Below are positions 42,415 through 52,735 of a DNA stretch of 64,000 nt, in pieces. How positions within the stretch are numbered: the stretch's first letter is position 1; each line of letters begins with the position of its first letter. The DNA is from Portunus trituberculatus. Its lineage: Eukaryota > Arthropoda > Malacostraca > Decapoda > Portunidae. The translations under genes and the position numbers were made by a program. The DNA lies in assembly GCF_017591435.1 (NCBI RefSeq), contig NC_059287.1, positions 7,577,875-7,641,874 on the forward strand, given 5' to 3'. The notes under the pieces are model-generated. The model was given only the letters and a program-made list of their open reading frames with translations. It was not told the DNA's origin and ran no database searches.

Positions 42415-45400
42415 ATCTTCAAGCTTCTACAGTGGAACTGTAGAGGCCTTCGCGCCTCGTGGGGGGAACTCTGAGCTTTGCTGTCGGAGTTCTCTCCAGC
42501 CTGTGTAGCTCTACAAGAGACTATGCTAGGTGATAGTACTTATTCTAGTCCTCCTGGCTATCGTGCCTTTTTTAGCACTCCTTTCCCTGACCAGGGCCAC
42601 CACGGTGGCACAGCTATTCTAGTCCGTCAGGATATACCTGTTATCCCGTTACAACTTAACTCTCCCCTTCAGGTGGTTGCTGTTAAAGTCTTTATGGGAC
42701 GACTGTACACCATTTGCAGTTTATATCTCCCTCCTCGGCTTCCTGTCTCCAGGGGTGAGCTTGACGGCCTGGTGCGTCAGCTGACTCCGCCTTTTCTTTG
42801 TTGGGAGATTTTAACGGCCGTCACCCATTGTGGGATGAAGGTGCTAGTAATCCTCGTGGGGTTTTAATCGGTTCTTTTATTGAGGATGAGGGATTGAAGG
42901 TTTTAAATTCTGGGGATGTCACACATTTCCACAGTCCTACTGGGACTTTACCGCTATCGATCTTTCTCTGTGTACATCTAATTCTTTCCTTGATTTTAAT
43001 TGGCGGGTCCTACCGGATTTACACGGTAGTGACCACTTTCCGATTTTATTGGAATCTATGAACTCTGAGCCACAGTCCCGGCCCCCATGCTGGATTTTAG
43101 ACAAGGCAGATTGGCCTCGATTCACAGATCTTAGCTCTTTTATCCGTCCGCTGGCTGCCTTTTCTACTTGTGCTGAGGCTGTTGATTATTTTACCGATTT
43201 TTTTATTTCAGTAGCGCTTCAGACAATCCCTAGGACGTCAGGTCGCTTTACTAAGCTTTACTAAGATCGTGGGGACCCGCAGTGCCTGGAAGCTTTTCGG
43301 CGATGCCGAGCTCGGACCCGCCGCGTTTTGAAAGAGGCACAAAGAGCCTCTTGGAAAGCTTATGTGTCTTCCATTAATGCTCACAACCCTCTTACAGATG
43401 TCTTTAACAAAGTCCGCCGAATTGCTGGGAAGTATTCTGCTCCTCCCCCACCAGTTTTGTTGTCTGCTGGGCGAATGGTGGCAGATCCTAGGTCTGTCGC
43501 CGACCTCTTCGTGGAGCACTTTGCTAGAGTTTTCCGGTGGCATCCTGCAGCCCCGGGCGCACGTTACCGCCAGAGAATGGAATCTCTTGGCATAAATTTT
43601 TCTTCCTGGAGGAGTCTTATAATGTCCCCTTCTCTGCCTCCGAGTTGCGGACTGCTTTGTCCCAGTGTCATGACTCTTCTCCTGGTCCAGACGACATTCC
43701 TTATGCCTTTTTGCGTCACATGTCTGACCGGGCTTTTAACTTTTTATTAAATGTATATAATATGATTTGGCATACCGGTGACTTTCCATCTTCTTGGGCT
43801 GTGGCAGTGGTTCTCCCATTTCCGAAGCCTGGGAAAGATCATCTCCAGGCTACGAATTACCGTCCTATATCTTTGACGTCTTGTATTTGTAAAGTGTTAG
43901 AAAAGATGGTAAATGTAAGACTCATGTGGTATTTGGAGAGGGGGAAGTACTTGTCATCGGTACAGTACGGCTTCCGAAAGATGAGGTCTACTACTGATGC
44001 TCTTTTATCCCTAGAGTCTTCTATTTGTGAGGCCTTTGCTAATCACCACCACGAGGTTACTGTATTTTTTGACCTGGAGAAGGCCTACGACACAGCTTGG
44101 TGTCATGGGATTTTACGTTTCTTGTTTAATTTTGGTCTCCGTGGCCACCTTCCTATTTTTATCCAGCAGTTTTTATCCAGACGTCTTTTACGGGTTTGAG
44201 TGGGGAGTGTTCTCTCCGATTATACTGCTCTAAATGACGGTGTCCCACAGGGAAGTATTCCTAGTGTTACGCTATTCGCAGTTGCAATAAATGGTGTTAT
44301 AGATACTCTACCGGATGGCGTTCACAGTTCTTTATATGTGGACGACTTGTGTATCTCTTTTGCTGCTGCTAGGATGTCACAGATTGAGCGAAAGCTCCAA
44401 CTGGCAATAAATCGGGTGTCCAGTTGGGCCAACATAAACGGTTTTCGATTCTTCACCTCAAAGACCGTGTCTATGCATTTTTGTCGAAATCGTGGCGTCG
44501 ATCCCGATCCCGATTTATATTTAGCCAATAGACGCATCTCTTGTGTGGAGGCCACTCGATATCTTGGCCTATTGTTTGACAGCCGTCTTACTTGGGTTCC
44601 ACATTTTCATTCTCTTAAAGCGTCTTGCAAGACGGCACTATCCCTTCTTCGGGTTTTAAGTCACACCTCTTGGGGTGCGGACAGGGACACTTTGCTGCTG
44701 TTTCACCATACACTCATACTTCTGAAGCTGGAATACGGCTCTGAGATCTACTCATCCGCAATGGATGCACGACTACGCACGCTTGACCCCGTGCATCATG
44801 CTGGGGTCCGCTTGGCTACAGGTGCATTTCGGACATCTCCAATACCTAGCCTTCTAGTGGATGCTGGTTTCTGGCCGCTCGACCTTCGGCGCCAGTCTTC
44901 GATGCACCGGTGTTGGTTTCGCACTCACCGTCTTCCCGATTCTGTCCCTTGTCTGTCAATATTGCAGGACTCGCGTTCGCAGGCGTATGCCACTCGACCA
45001 AGTCTTCCTAAACCTTTTGGCCTTCGAGTGACAAATCTTATGGCGGACTTATCTATCGACCCCACTCCTGTCCTCTCTTTCCGGCTCCCACGAGTTGGTT
45101 ATTGGCAGCTTCCTGTTGTGTCATTATGCCCTCCTACCATTGATGGTAAGAAGGATTTACTGCCAGCTCTGTCCCGCACACGGTTTTTAGAACACTTTTT
45201 TATCCATTCTAATGATATTCCTGTTTTTACTGATGGTTCCAAATCCGGCACAGGCGTCGGGTTTAGTGTAGTTTTTCCCTCTATTTATCGGTGTTGCAGC
45301 CTTCCTTCATTGGCATCCATTTTTACGGCGGAGCTCTCTGCCATAGTCCTAGCTTTACAGATAATTTTTACTCTCTCTGTTTTGTCTTTTACAATTTTTA

Positions 45401-46056
45401 CTGACTGTCGCAGTGCTCTTACTGCTCTCTCCTTTTTTATTTCCCTTCACCCATTGGTTTTATCAGCCCTGGAGTGGCTCTATCTTCTTACCAGAATAGG
45501 ATATCGTGTTGGGTTCTGTTGGGTCCCTGGTCACGTAGGTGTTCCCGGGAATGAACACGCAGATCGCCTCGCTAAAGAGGCAGCAAGTCGCGCTCCATCT
45601 CCTGCCCCTGTTCCGTTTCGAGATGTATTTCATACTATTCGCGTGGCAGTTGCAGCAATTTGACAGAGGAGATGGCTAATGGGGGTCACAACCTCGAAAA
45701 TGGGAGAGATCACTACTTCCACTATCCCTCAGTGGACATACTCCCATGTCTGGGATCGCCGTCCACAGACTTTATTGGCGCGACTTCGTATAGGTCACAC
45801 GTACCTTACACAAAGGTACCTCCTGACCAGGGACCCTCAACCTTACTGTGATGACTGCTTGGTGCTGCTCACCGTGCGGCACCTGTTGGTAGAGTGCCCT
45901 GGTTTGACCGAGTTACGACACCGCTACCTCTACCGCTGTCGCAGTAGAGATAGCGGTGTCTATTATATCTCAAGGGTCCTTGGACCAGAGTGCCTGGCCC
46001 AAGGCCATGACGTTTTTAGATTTTTGGGAGAAGCTGGACTTCTCCCAAATTTGTGA
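42415..46056 (+). pseudogene. LINE-B2 ORF2: endonuclease, reverse transcriptase, RNase H
   Basis: The endonuclease (42424-43130) starts KLLQWNCRGLRAS, then CVALQETMLG, LYLPPRLPVS, DFNGRHPLWDEG and HGSDHF, with shifts near 42800 and 42950. The linker and fingers lie at 43260-44000 (QATNYRPISLTSCICKVLEK, QYGFRKMRSTTDALLSLES). The palm has VTVFFDLEKAYDTAWCHG (44060-44105), NDGVPQGSIPSVTLF and LYVDDLCISFAA (44333-44368). 44200-45663 is open for 487 codons, through the thumb and RNase H (IPVFTDGSKSGTGVGFS, FTAELSAIVLALQ, IFTDCRSAL, WVPGHVGVPGNEHADRLAKE). After a TGA at about 45661 the last part gives CDDCLVLLTVRHLLVECPGL, the terminal zinc finger. It is more intact from the palm onward than copy B1. 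Confidence 0.85.
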
Positions 46057-46296
46057 ATTTTATCTGATTTTATTATATGTATTTTAATGTTTTCTTAAAT
46101 TTTATTGTATACTGTTTTTTAGTTTCGTTTGATTCTAAAATTTTTCTTTGTTTTTAGTTTTGTAGTTTTTAATTGCTTTTAGTTAGTTTTTTTTTATTTT
46201 ATGGTCTTTTTTTTTTTTTTTTTAGTTAGTTTTTTTTATGATGTCCTTTTTTAATATTTCGTAGCGGTGCCAGATGACCGCTGATGTTGCGGCGCC

Positions 46297-46926
46297 TTAT
46301 TCTAAATCATCCATCTTTCAACCTCCTACAGCTTCACACATGGGTGATGTTTGGGAACGCCAGATCCGCTCCATAAGGAAGATTCTATCTTCCATCATTG
46401 GCTCACAAAAAATCGATGATGAGAGGCTGCATACATTGTTCTGTGAGGTCGAGGCTACGCTTAATATAATAGTCGTCCATTAACAGCCGCACCTAGCTCT
46501 GCATTGGAACCGGAGGCTCTTACACCAGATCATCTCCTGCGTGTTGGCGCTGGCACCCATCTGCCTATAAAAGATATGTCCTTTGAAGAGTCCTACCGCC
46601 GCCGTTGGATCCATGCACAAGCTCTGGCAGATAGATTCTGGAAGCGCTGGAGCGCGGAGTATCTTCACTCTCTCAGGATGCGCCAACGCCAGATTGCTCC
46701 TTCTCACAATCTTCAGGTTGGTGATCTGGTCCTTGTAATTGACCCACACCTTCCCAGTAACCAGTGGCGCCTTGGCCGGATCACTCAAACTCTCCCAGGG
46801 GCAGACGGGCTGGTTCGTAGGGTCCGCCTCCATACCAGCTCTGGGGAACTCCTTCGTCCTATTGCCAAACTCAGTCTTCTAGAAGGCGTTGTCTCGGCCC
46901 CCTCGGCAACATCTTGTACTGGCTAA
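46297..46926 (+). pseudogene. BEL/Pao polyprotein C-terminus (integrase end and DUF5641)
   Basis: 46297-46483 reads FQPPTASHMGDVWERQIRSI, then RKILSSIIGSQKIDDERLHT and LFCEVEATLN, the end of a BEL/Pao integrase. After a shift near 46478 it continues PLTAAPSSALEPEALTPDHL, then YRRRWIHAQALADRFWKRWS, LRMRQRQIAPSHNLQVGDLV, LVIDPHLPSNQWRLGRITQT and VRRVRLHTSSGELLRPIAKL, the C-terminal domain (DUF5641) specific to BEL/Pao elements. It stops at 46924. Everything upstream of the integrase end is missing. Confidence 0.8.
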
Positions 46927-46969
46927 TGTGTCTTTTGTTCTGATTGGTTGCAACGTCCTGCGTCCAACC

Positions 46970-46980
46970 AAAGGGAGGAG
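46970..46980 (+). promoter_or_regulatory. BEL/Pao polypurine tract
   Basis: AAAGGGAGGAG lies directly before the LTR start TGTAGTCGCC. It would prime second-strand cDNA synthesis and so fixes the LTR edge. Confidence 0.75.
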
Positions 46981-47800
46981 TGTAGTCGCCAGTTGTGATG
47001 CCTCACACTGTGATGTGAGGCTGCTGGCGATAGAGGATGCTAAGTAATAAGAGAATAGTTAATTATCATAACTTGTAGTATTAAGGACATATGAGCATTA
47101 GTAAATATAACAGTAAGTAACAGTAGTGAAGATGTACGGAGGTTAACTTAGATGCAGAGAGAGGGTTGTTTATGTGCAAAGACTGATGACGCTGCGCGTA
47201 GGATAGATAAGGACACAGAGGATCGCTGCTGATTCTGCAGGGGATGAAGAAATAGGTCGCATGTGGTGTGCCCCAGCTGCCTCTGAAGGAGGCAGATTCT
47301 GTCTGGTCGTCAGTGAGAGAGGTGTTGCACTCCGCACTTCTTATTCTGTCAACGCCGACCCTCATTGTCTAAGTGTTATGATGTAGTTCATTTGCTATTT
47401 GCTACTCAGCTGAGAATTATTGTCAAGTTAATTGCTATTACACTGTGAGTTACAATACATGTATTATTGCTTTCGTGTCATTGTTCATGATACTGATTTG
47501 TTCATGATTCATGTTACTTATCTCTGTGTCAATGATTATGTATAAATAGGGCATTAAGAATTATCTGGTACATTATGATGTTTATATCGGTTATCCTTAC
47601 GTTGCCTGTATGTTGTATTAATTAATCAATCATGTTATGATGGCTATATGTCTTATTTTGCATGTTTTCTTTTGTTTACATTTCAATATTCCTCATACTG
47701 GTGTCAATTTGATTGTCATGCAGGTTAACCGCAGTAAAGCGAGTAAACGACTGGGTCATTTTGTCATCCTGAATACTACATTCGCCCAGCGGCGACTATA
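46981..47800 (+). repeat. BEL/Pao 3' long terminal repeat, 820 bp
   Basis: Begins TGTAGTCGCCAG after the polypurine tract and ends GCGGCGACTATA. The ends are inverted repeats (TGTAGTCGCC and GGCGACTATA, with one base changed from the expected ACA end). A LINE-A reading frame resumes at 47801. No second copy of this LTR is present in the window. Confidence 0.75.
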
Positions 47801-47965
47801 GGGAGGAAAGGAAGAAACACAACGAACTAGTGGCAGAAGCAAGAGAAAAAAATAATGAAAGGTCAGAGGAGAAGAAGGCATTTTTTTGGAGAATTATAGG
47901 AGACAGGATAAGGAAATGGTATATAAAAGAGAAGGAAGAGAAAAAAAAAATGGAGCAAATTTAAT
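47801..47965 (+). pseudogene. LINE-A ORF1 C-terminal fragment
   Basis: Reads NEEERKKHNELVAEAREKNNE-like sequence, then KKAFFWRIIGDRIRKWYIKE and MEQI with a stop, matching copy A1 at 285-85. T7 is at 47881-47887 in the same place as in A1 and A'. The 5' edge coincides with the end of the BEL LTR, so the BEL element probably inserted into, or recombined within, this LINE-A. Homology ends at about 47965. Confidence 0.75.
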
Positions 47966-48854
47966 ACAGCTGAAACCCCTTGAGTACATTCAGAATGAGA
48001 AGGACTACCTGGGTGGCGCGGCGCGGTTGGGTGGAGCGGCGGGCAGATCGGTCTCTCAGGCCTGGCTGTCTGCTGCTATAGCACTCACTCTCACTCAAAC
48101 TCAGTCACACAGAGTGGGGAGAAGGAAACACTTCTTCCTTATTTCTCTATATTACAGCAACTATACACGAGTCACCGGGAGCAGGTGGCGGCGGCACACA
48201 GGACGGGGCAGGGGGCGGCAACAAAGTACTGGTAAAACTTTGTTAGTTCGTCAGGCACTTAACTGTCTCTGTCTCTCGTTCACTCTCTGACTTCTCCCCA
48301 GAGTACGACTTGTTCCTTCGAGGTCTCTTGCTACACTCCTGTCCTCTGTCCTCGTCGGTGCCACACAGTGCCCCACAAACCACGCCGCCTGTGCCGTCGC
48401 ACCTGCCAGGCAATGTCCTGACGAGTCTATTTCAGCTTATTAGGTAACGCTATCTACCTTAACCGCTAATTATCAATATATCCCTGATAATGCTGGCTAC
48501 AAGCAATTCACACATGCATGCCTTTATTTACACGGTACCGTATGACAATTATCCCAGGGCTGGCCAGTGCCCTCACCCATACACACACACACATACACAC
48601 ACACACTCTTATCTCCCCGTGACCTCCGGGGTCACATCTCCTCCGTCATGGAGGCCTAACTCAGCGTCCCTTCCATTAAGGTGTGACAGTTTCATAAACA
48701 CGAGCAACCAACACCTCGCTCACCCTTTAGCTAAAGTCTGCACATATGTACTCATATGTACTATCCATATTATGTACTCTCTTATGACGCTGCTCCACAC
48801 TCACACAGGCACAGGTACATATCTGGGAGGCTGCTGCAATACACCTTCGCAACA

Positions 48855-48858
<4 letters not shown>
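47966..48858. other. Unassigned, GC-rich; short AC repeat at 48581-48608
   Basis: No coding motif was seen. GC-rich and CACTC/GTCTC-rich to about 48460, which resembles a promoter or LTR/5' UTR-like sequence. Includes two AC runs near 48581-48606. Confidence 0.4.

Positions 48859-48949
<91 letters not shown>
48859..48949. repeat. (AT)n microsatellite at a LINE-A break
   Basis: About 45 AT units. It begins exactly where LINE-A ORF1 has codons for KDIYI (GATATATAT), so the repeat appears to have expanded from that tract. Confidence 0.95.
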
Positions 48950-48950
<1 letters not shown>

Positions 48951-49740
48951 TTGCAACCTCCTGTTTCTCTGAGTTTTGTTTTTCTAGATAGTATTTCTTC
49001 TGTTGCTGCTTGTGATTTTAGTAATATCTTAATTGGTCTCACTGTTCCTTCTTGATATGGACCCATTCTATGGATTTCTTCTACTTCCTCTTCTAAGTTC
49101 TGTCTATCCTCGTCATTTAGATGTTTTAGTAGGTCTTTTACTGATTTCATTTCGTCCTTTTCCCTTGGTCTACATTTAACATTTTTTTCTTTCAGGCCAA
49201 AAATAATTACACTTTTTTTTTCCGCAATTTCTCTTACTAAATTTTCTTTTTCTTGAGGACTCCTATAATTTTGTTTGTCATATTTTCATCTCTTTCTTTT
49301 AACTGTTCTTGAAATACGTTCTTGAAATACTTTCTGAAATGATTCCTTGTCTTTCTTATCTTGGATTCTCCATGCCTGTACTTCTTTTTTAATCACGTCT
49401 TGTACTCTTTCCTCTTCTTTGTTAACTAGATCTTTCAGTTTTTCTTTTTCTTTCTCGGCTTTACCGAGTCCTTCTTCCATCAATTTCTTGTAGTTAGCTA
49501 CTTCCTTTTTTAATTCTTCATTTTCTGTTCTTAGCCTAGTTTCGTTTTCTTCCACTCTTTTTATCCTTTCTTTTTAATTTCTGGAGCTCTTTTTCCTGTT
49601 CTTCATTCTCTTTCATTCCCATACTCTCCTTTATCCACTCATCTAATTTACGTTCAATAGTCAACACTATTAAATAGCAAAGTATGTGCCGTATCAAAGC
49701 CTTCAAATGTTCTTTCACCCTCACGAACATAGTCAACATC
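48950..49740 (-). pseudogene. LINE-A copy A3: ORF1
   Basis: Minus-strand ORF1 from about 49740 (start region MLTMFVRVKEHLKA) through the coiled coil (49555-49286: RLRTENEELKKEVANYKKLM, LVNKEEERVQDVIKKEVQA) and the RRM-like part (49150-48950: LNDEDRQNLEEEVEEIHRMG, EGTVRPIKILLKSQAATEEI, LRETGGCKDIYI). It breaks at the AT repeat. It is about 95 percent identical to copy A1 by eye, including the same 5' UTR, with shifts near 49320, 49575 and 49670. Confidence 0.75.
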
Positions 49741-49965
49741 AGCTTTCATTCTTTCCCGTGTCTCACACCTGCATTTAGATGGAATCTCTTCCTTACTCAT
49801 GATTCTGTAACACTGTATTCATGTAAAACGAGTCAACACTACTCGCCCAGGCCACTGCAAACCCAAACAACAGGTGGTGGAGATCAGCTGATTCTCGGGA
49901 GCGACGGTAATGCCAAGATGTATTGGACTTAATCTAATACATCGACCGCGTCTCGTGTGTATTTA
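49741..49965 (-). other. LINE-A 5' UTR (copy A3), joined to the 3' end of another LINE-A
   Basis: Matches 1059-1257 block by block. On the minus strand it begins ACACGAGACGC, directly after the CTAGGTAAATACAC end of the copy at 49966-51697. A GGTCGATGTATTAGATTAAG segment in this copy is absent from A1. Confidence 0.65.
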
Positions 49966-51694
49966 CCTAGTTGTAGTTCTACAGGGCCTGGGCTTTATGC
50001 TCGTGTGGCCCCGTCTCCATATCTACACTTATCCAATCTTACTTTAAAAGTATGAACACTCGTTGCAGACACTACTTCTTCATTTAAACTGTTCCACGTC
50101 TCAATACATCTTTGCGGGAAACTATATTTTTTAACATCTCTCAGACATCTTCCTTCTCTCAGCTTTTTACTATGCGATCTTGTGCTTCGGATGTCATATT
50201 CTTCTCTCAGGATCAGTTTCTCATTATCCACTTGGTCCATTCTGTTGATCAATTTATAAACTTGTATCAGATCTCCTCTCTCCCTTCTTTGTTCCAGGTT
50301 TGGTAGATCCATAGCCTTTAATCTCTCCTCATATGTCATCCCTTCAAATTCTGGAACCATTCTTGTAGCCATTTTTTGTAGTCTCTCCAACTTCCTTATG
50401 TGTTTCTTTTTATGAGGGGTCCACACTACTCCTGCATATTCCAATCTGGGTCTTATTATAGTACTTATCAATTTCTTCATCATTTTTTTGTCCATGTAGT
50501 GAAATGCTACTCCAATATTCCTTAGCAAATTATATGTATCTCTAAAAATTATATCAATATGGCTTACTGGTTGATTGTTTTCTTCCATCGTCACTCCTAA
50601 GTCCTTTTCCTTTTTTATTTTCTCCAGTTCTACTCCATCTTCCATCTTATAGATTCCCGCGGGTCGTCTTTCACTCTTTCCCATTTCCATGACATGGCTT
50701 TTGTTCACATTGAATTCCATTTCCCACTTCTTACTCCATTCCCAGATCTTGTTTAGGTCTTCTTGCAGTATTTCACAATCCTCTTTTTGCTTTATAACTC
50801 TGCACAGTTTTGTATCATCTGCAAACAGATTTATGTCGCTGTTCACACCTTCTGGCACGTCGTTAATATAAATAACTACCTTTCTTATTTCTCTCCCATT
50901 AAAAATAATTTTCTACCCATCTCAATGTGCTTCCTTTTAAGCCACCCTTCTCCTCTAACTTCCATAGTAATCTTGTATGTGGCACTTTGTCAAACGCCTT
51001 TTTTTTAAATCCAAATAAATACAGTCAACCCATCCCTCTCTCTCATGTACTCTATCAACTATTCTAAAATAGAAACTCAATGAATTAGCTACACACGACC
51101 ATCTTTTTCTAAAACCAAATTGGCTATTTGATATTAATTTGTTGTCTTCAAGGAACTCGATCCTTTGTTTCTTTATTATTCTTTCACACATCTTGCATAT
51201 TTCACTAGTTAGTGATACCGGTCTGTAATTTAAAGGTCTTCCTTCCTTCCGCTCTTATATATGGGAACCACCTCAGCTCTTTTCCATTCTACTGGTACTG
51301 TTCCATTTTCTATTGAGCATTTTATGATGTTGTATATAGGACTTGCTAGTTCTTCCCTACATTCTTTCAGTATTCTGTCTGAGACTTCATCTGGTCCCAT
51401 TGCCTTCTCTTCATCCAGTTCCTTCATTAACTCTTTTATTTCAAGCTTGGTTACTGTAATCTCTTTCATATAGACTGTCTCTCTATTACCCTGTGGCCTT
51501 TCAAATTTGGATTCCTTAGTAAAGACCTCCTGGAATTTATTATTTAATAGTTCTGCCATACTTTTTGGGTCTTCCACCATCCTGTTCTCTCCTTTAACCT
51601 TTCTATTGTTTCTTTTTGCCTAATTTTTCCATTTATGAATCTGTAGAACAATTTTGGTTGCTCCTTACATTTTTCGACAATGTCCTTTTCAAAG

Positions 51695-51697
<3 letters not shown>
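49966..51697 (-). pseudogene. LINE-A copy A4: 5'-truncated reverse transcriptase and 3' end
   Basis: Minus-strand pieces: 51690-51544 (DIVEKCKEQPKLFYRFINGK), 51580-51230 (MGPDEVSDRILKECREELA, NGTVPVEWKRAEVVPIYKSG), 51191-50955 (NSQFGFRKRWSCVANSLSFY, GWVDCIYLDLKK, then a shift inside the AFDKVPH motif), and 50858-49995, which is open for 287 codons (INLFADDTKLCRVIKQ with an intact FADD box, EKDLGVTMEENN, TIIRPRLEYAGVVWTPHKKK, KYSFPQRCIETWNSL). The B-box segment (SGVPQGS) between 50955 and 50862 is missing. The 3' end is TTTACCTAGTTGTAG on the + strand. Its 5' end meets a GT repeat. Confidence 0.8.

Positions 51698-51761
<64 letters not shown>
51698..51761. repeat. (GT)n microsatellite at the 5' end of LINE-A copy A4
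   Basis: About 32 GT units adjoining AGAACTTTG of the truncated LINE-A on one side and the 3' end of a LINE-D (TTTATGCAAGAGGGAAGCTT) on the other. Confidence 0.95.
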
Positions 51762-51762
<1 letters not shown>

Positions 51763-52165
51763 ATGCAAGAGGGAAGCTTACCAAGGGCAACAAAAAAAAA
51801 AAAAAAAAGCCTACTTAAAATACAGGCTCCCTAAAAGATAAGAGAGGAGTTAGCCAGAAAACAGGGACAAATGTCTTGAAACCTCCCTCTTAAAAGAAGT
51901 CAAGTCGTAGGAAGTTGTAAATACAGATGCAGGTAGGGAGTTCCAGAGTTTACCAGTGAAAGGTATGAATAACTGAGAATACTGGTTAACTATTGCATTA
52001 AAGAGTTGGACAGAATCGGGACGAGAGGAAGAAGAAAGCCTTGTGCAGCGGGGCTCCAGGAGGAGGGCAGGCATTCAGCTAGTAAGATCAATAGAGCAGT
52101 TAGCATGAAAATAGCGATAAAAGATAAAAAGAGATGCAACATTTTGGTGGGTAGAAAGAGATTGA
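51762..52165 (-). pseudogene. LINE-D 3' part: C-terminus and 3' UTR
   Basis: The last minus-strand frame (52074-51850) reads LLEPRCTRLSSSSRPDSVQL, YSQLFIPFTGKLWNSLPASV and LTSFKREVSRHLSLFSG, the end of a jockey-like reverse-transcriptase protein. The 3' UTR continues to GTTGCCCTTGGTAAGCTTCC and ends CTTGCATAAA, after a T18 tract on the minus strand. The AT-poor 3' end adjoins the GT repeat at 51698-51761. Confidence 0.65.
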
Positions 52166-52169
52166 AGGC

Positions 52170-52735
52170 ACTGTCTAACTAAATTTATCTGTGTTGTTTA
52201 TCTCTCTCTCTTAACTCTGACTATACTAAATTCTTTGACTATTTAATTTCTAAAGTGGAGCACATTCTGGTCCTCTACCCTTTTGCGGAGGTCTCCATCC
52301 TTGGAGACTTCAATGTTCACCACCAGTTTTAGCTTTCCTCTCCCTTTATTGACCATCCTGGTGAGCTAGCCAGGACTTTGCTATCCTCCATGAACTAGAG
52401 CAACTGGTGCAACACCCTACTCGTATTTCTGACCGTTTTTCTTTTCCTCCCCTCTAATTCTTCAGCTTATTCTGTTACCCTATCTTCTCCGTTGGGGTCC
52501 TCCGATCACAATCTCATTTTTCTGTATCTTGTCCTATTTCTCCAATCCCTCCTCAGGATCCCCCAAAGCGGAGGTGCCTCTGGCGTTTTACCCCTGCCAG
52601 ATGGGGGGACCTGAGGAGGTATTATGCTGATTTTCCCTGGAATGATTACTGTTTCCGTGTCAGAGACCAAAATCTGTGTTCTGAACACATAACGGAGGTG
52701 ATAGGGTCTGGCATGGAGGCGTACATTCCTCAAGA
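52170..52735 (+). pseudogene. LINE-D endonuclease segment in inverted orientation
   Basis: The + strand reads FDYLISKVEHILVLYPFAEV, SILGDFNVHHQF and SPFIDHPGELARTLL, then after shifts RWGPPITIS-type sequence, IPQSGGASGVLPLPDGGT and SGMEAYIPQ. The same sequence on the other strand is at 53400-52870. It thus forms the left arm of an inverted pair, meeting the right copy at about 52736. Confidence 0.7.

Larger units (their letters stand above)
40870..46296 (+). mobile_element. LINE-B copy B2, 5'-truncated I-group retrotransposon
   Basis: Same family as 23590-29423 but on the + strand. Homology starts at ATGTAGCATCC (about 40872), inside the RRM of ORF1, so about 1.1 kb of 5' sequence is missing. 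It ends at GCGGCGCC (46296) after a stem-loop (46263-46282). The left flank is a Harbinger Myb exon and the right flank is BEL/Pao sequence; no target duplication was recognised, so one or both flanks may be rearranged. By eye the two copies are about 85-90 percent identical. Confidence 0.8.

Noticed and set aside
48490..48972. Frames with long YIYIYI runs, on both strands
   Set aside because: They are translations of the AT microsatellite and not genes. The same applies at 62385-62721.
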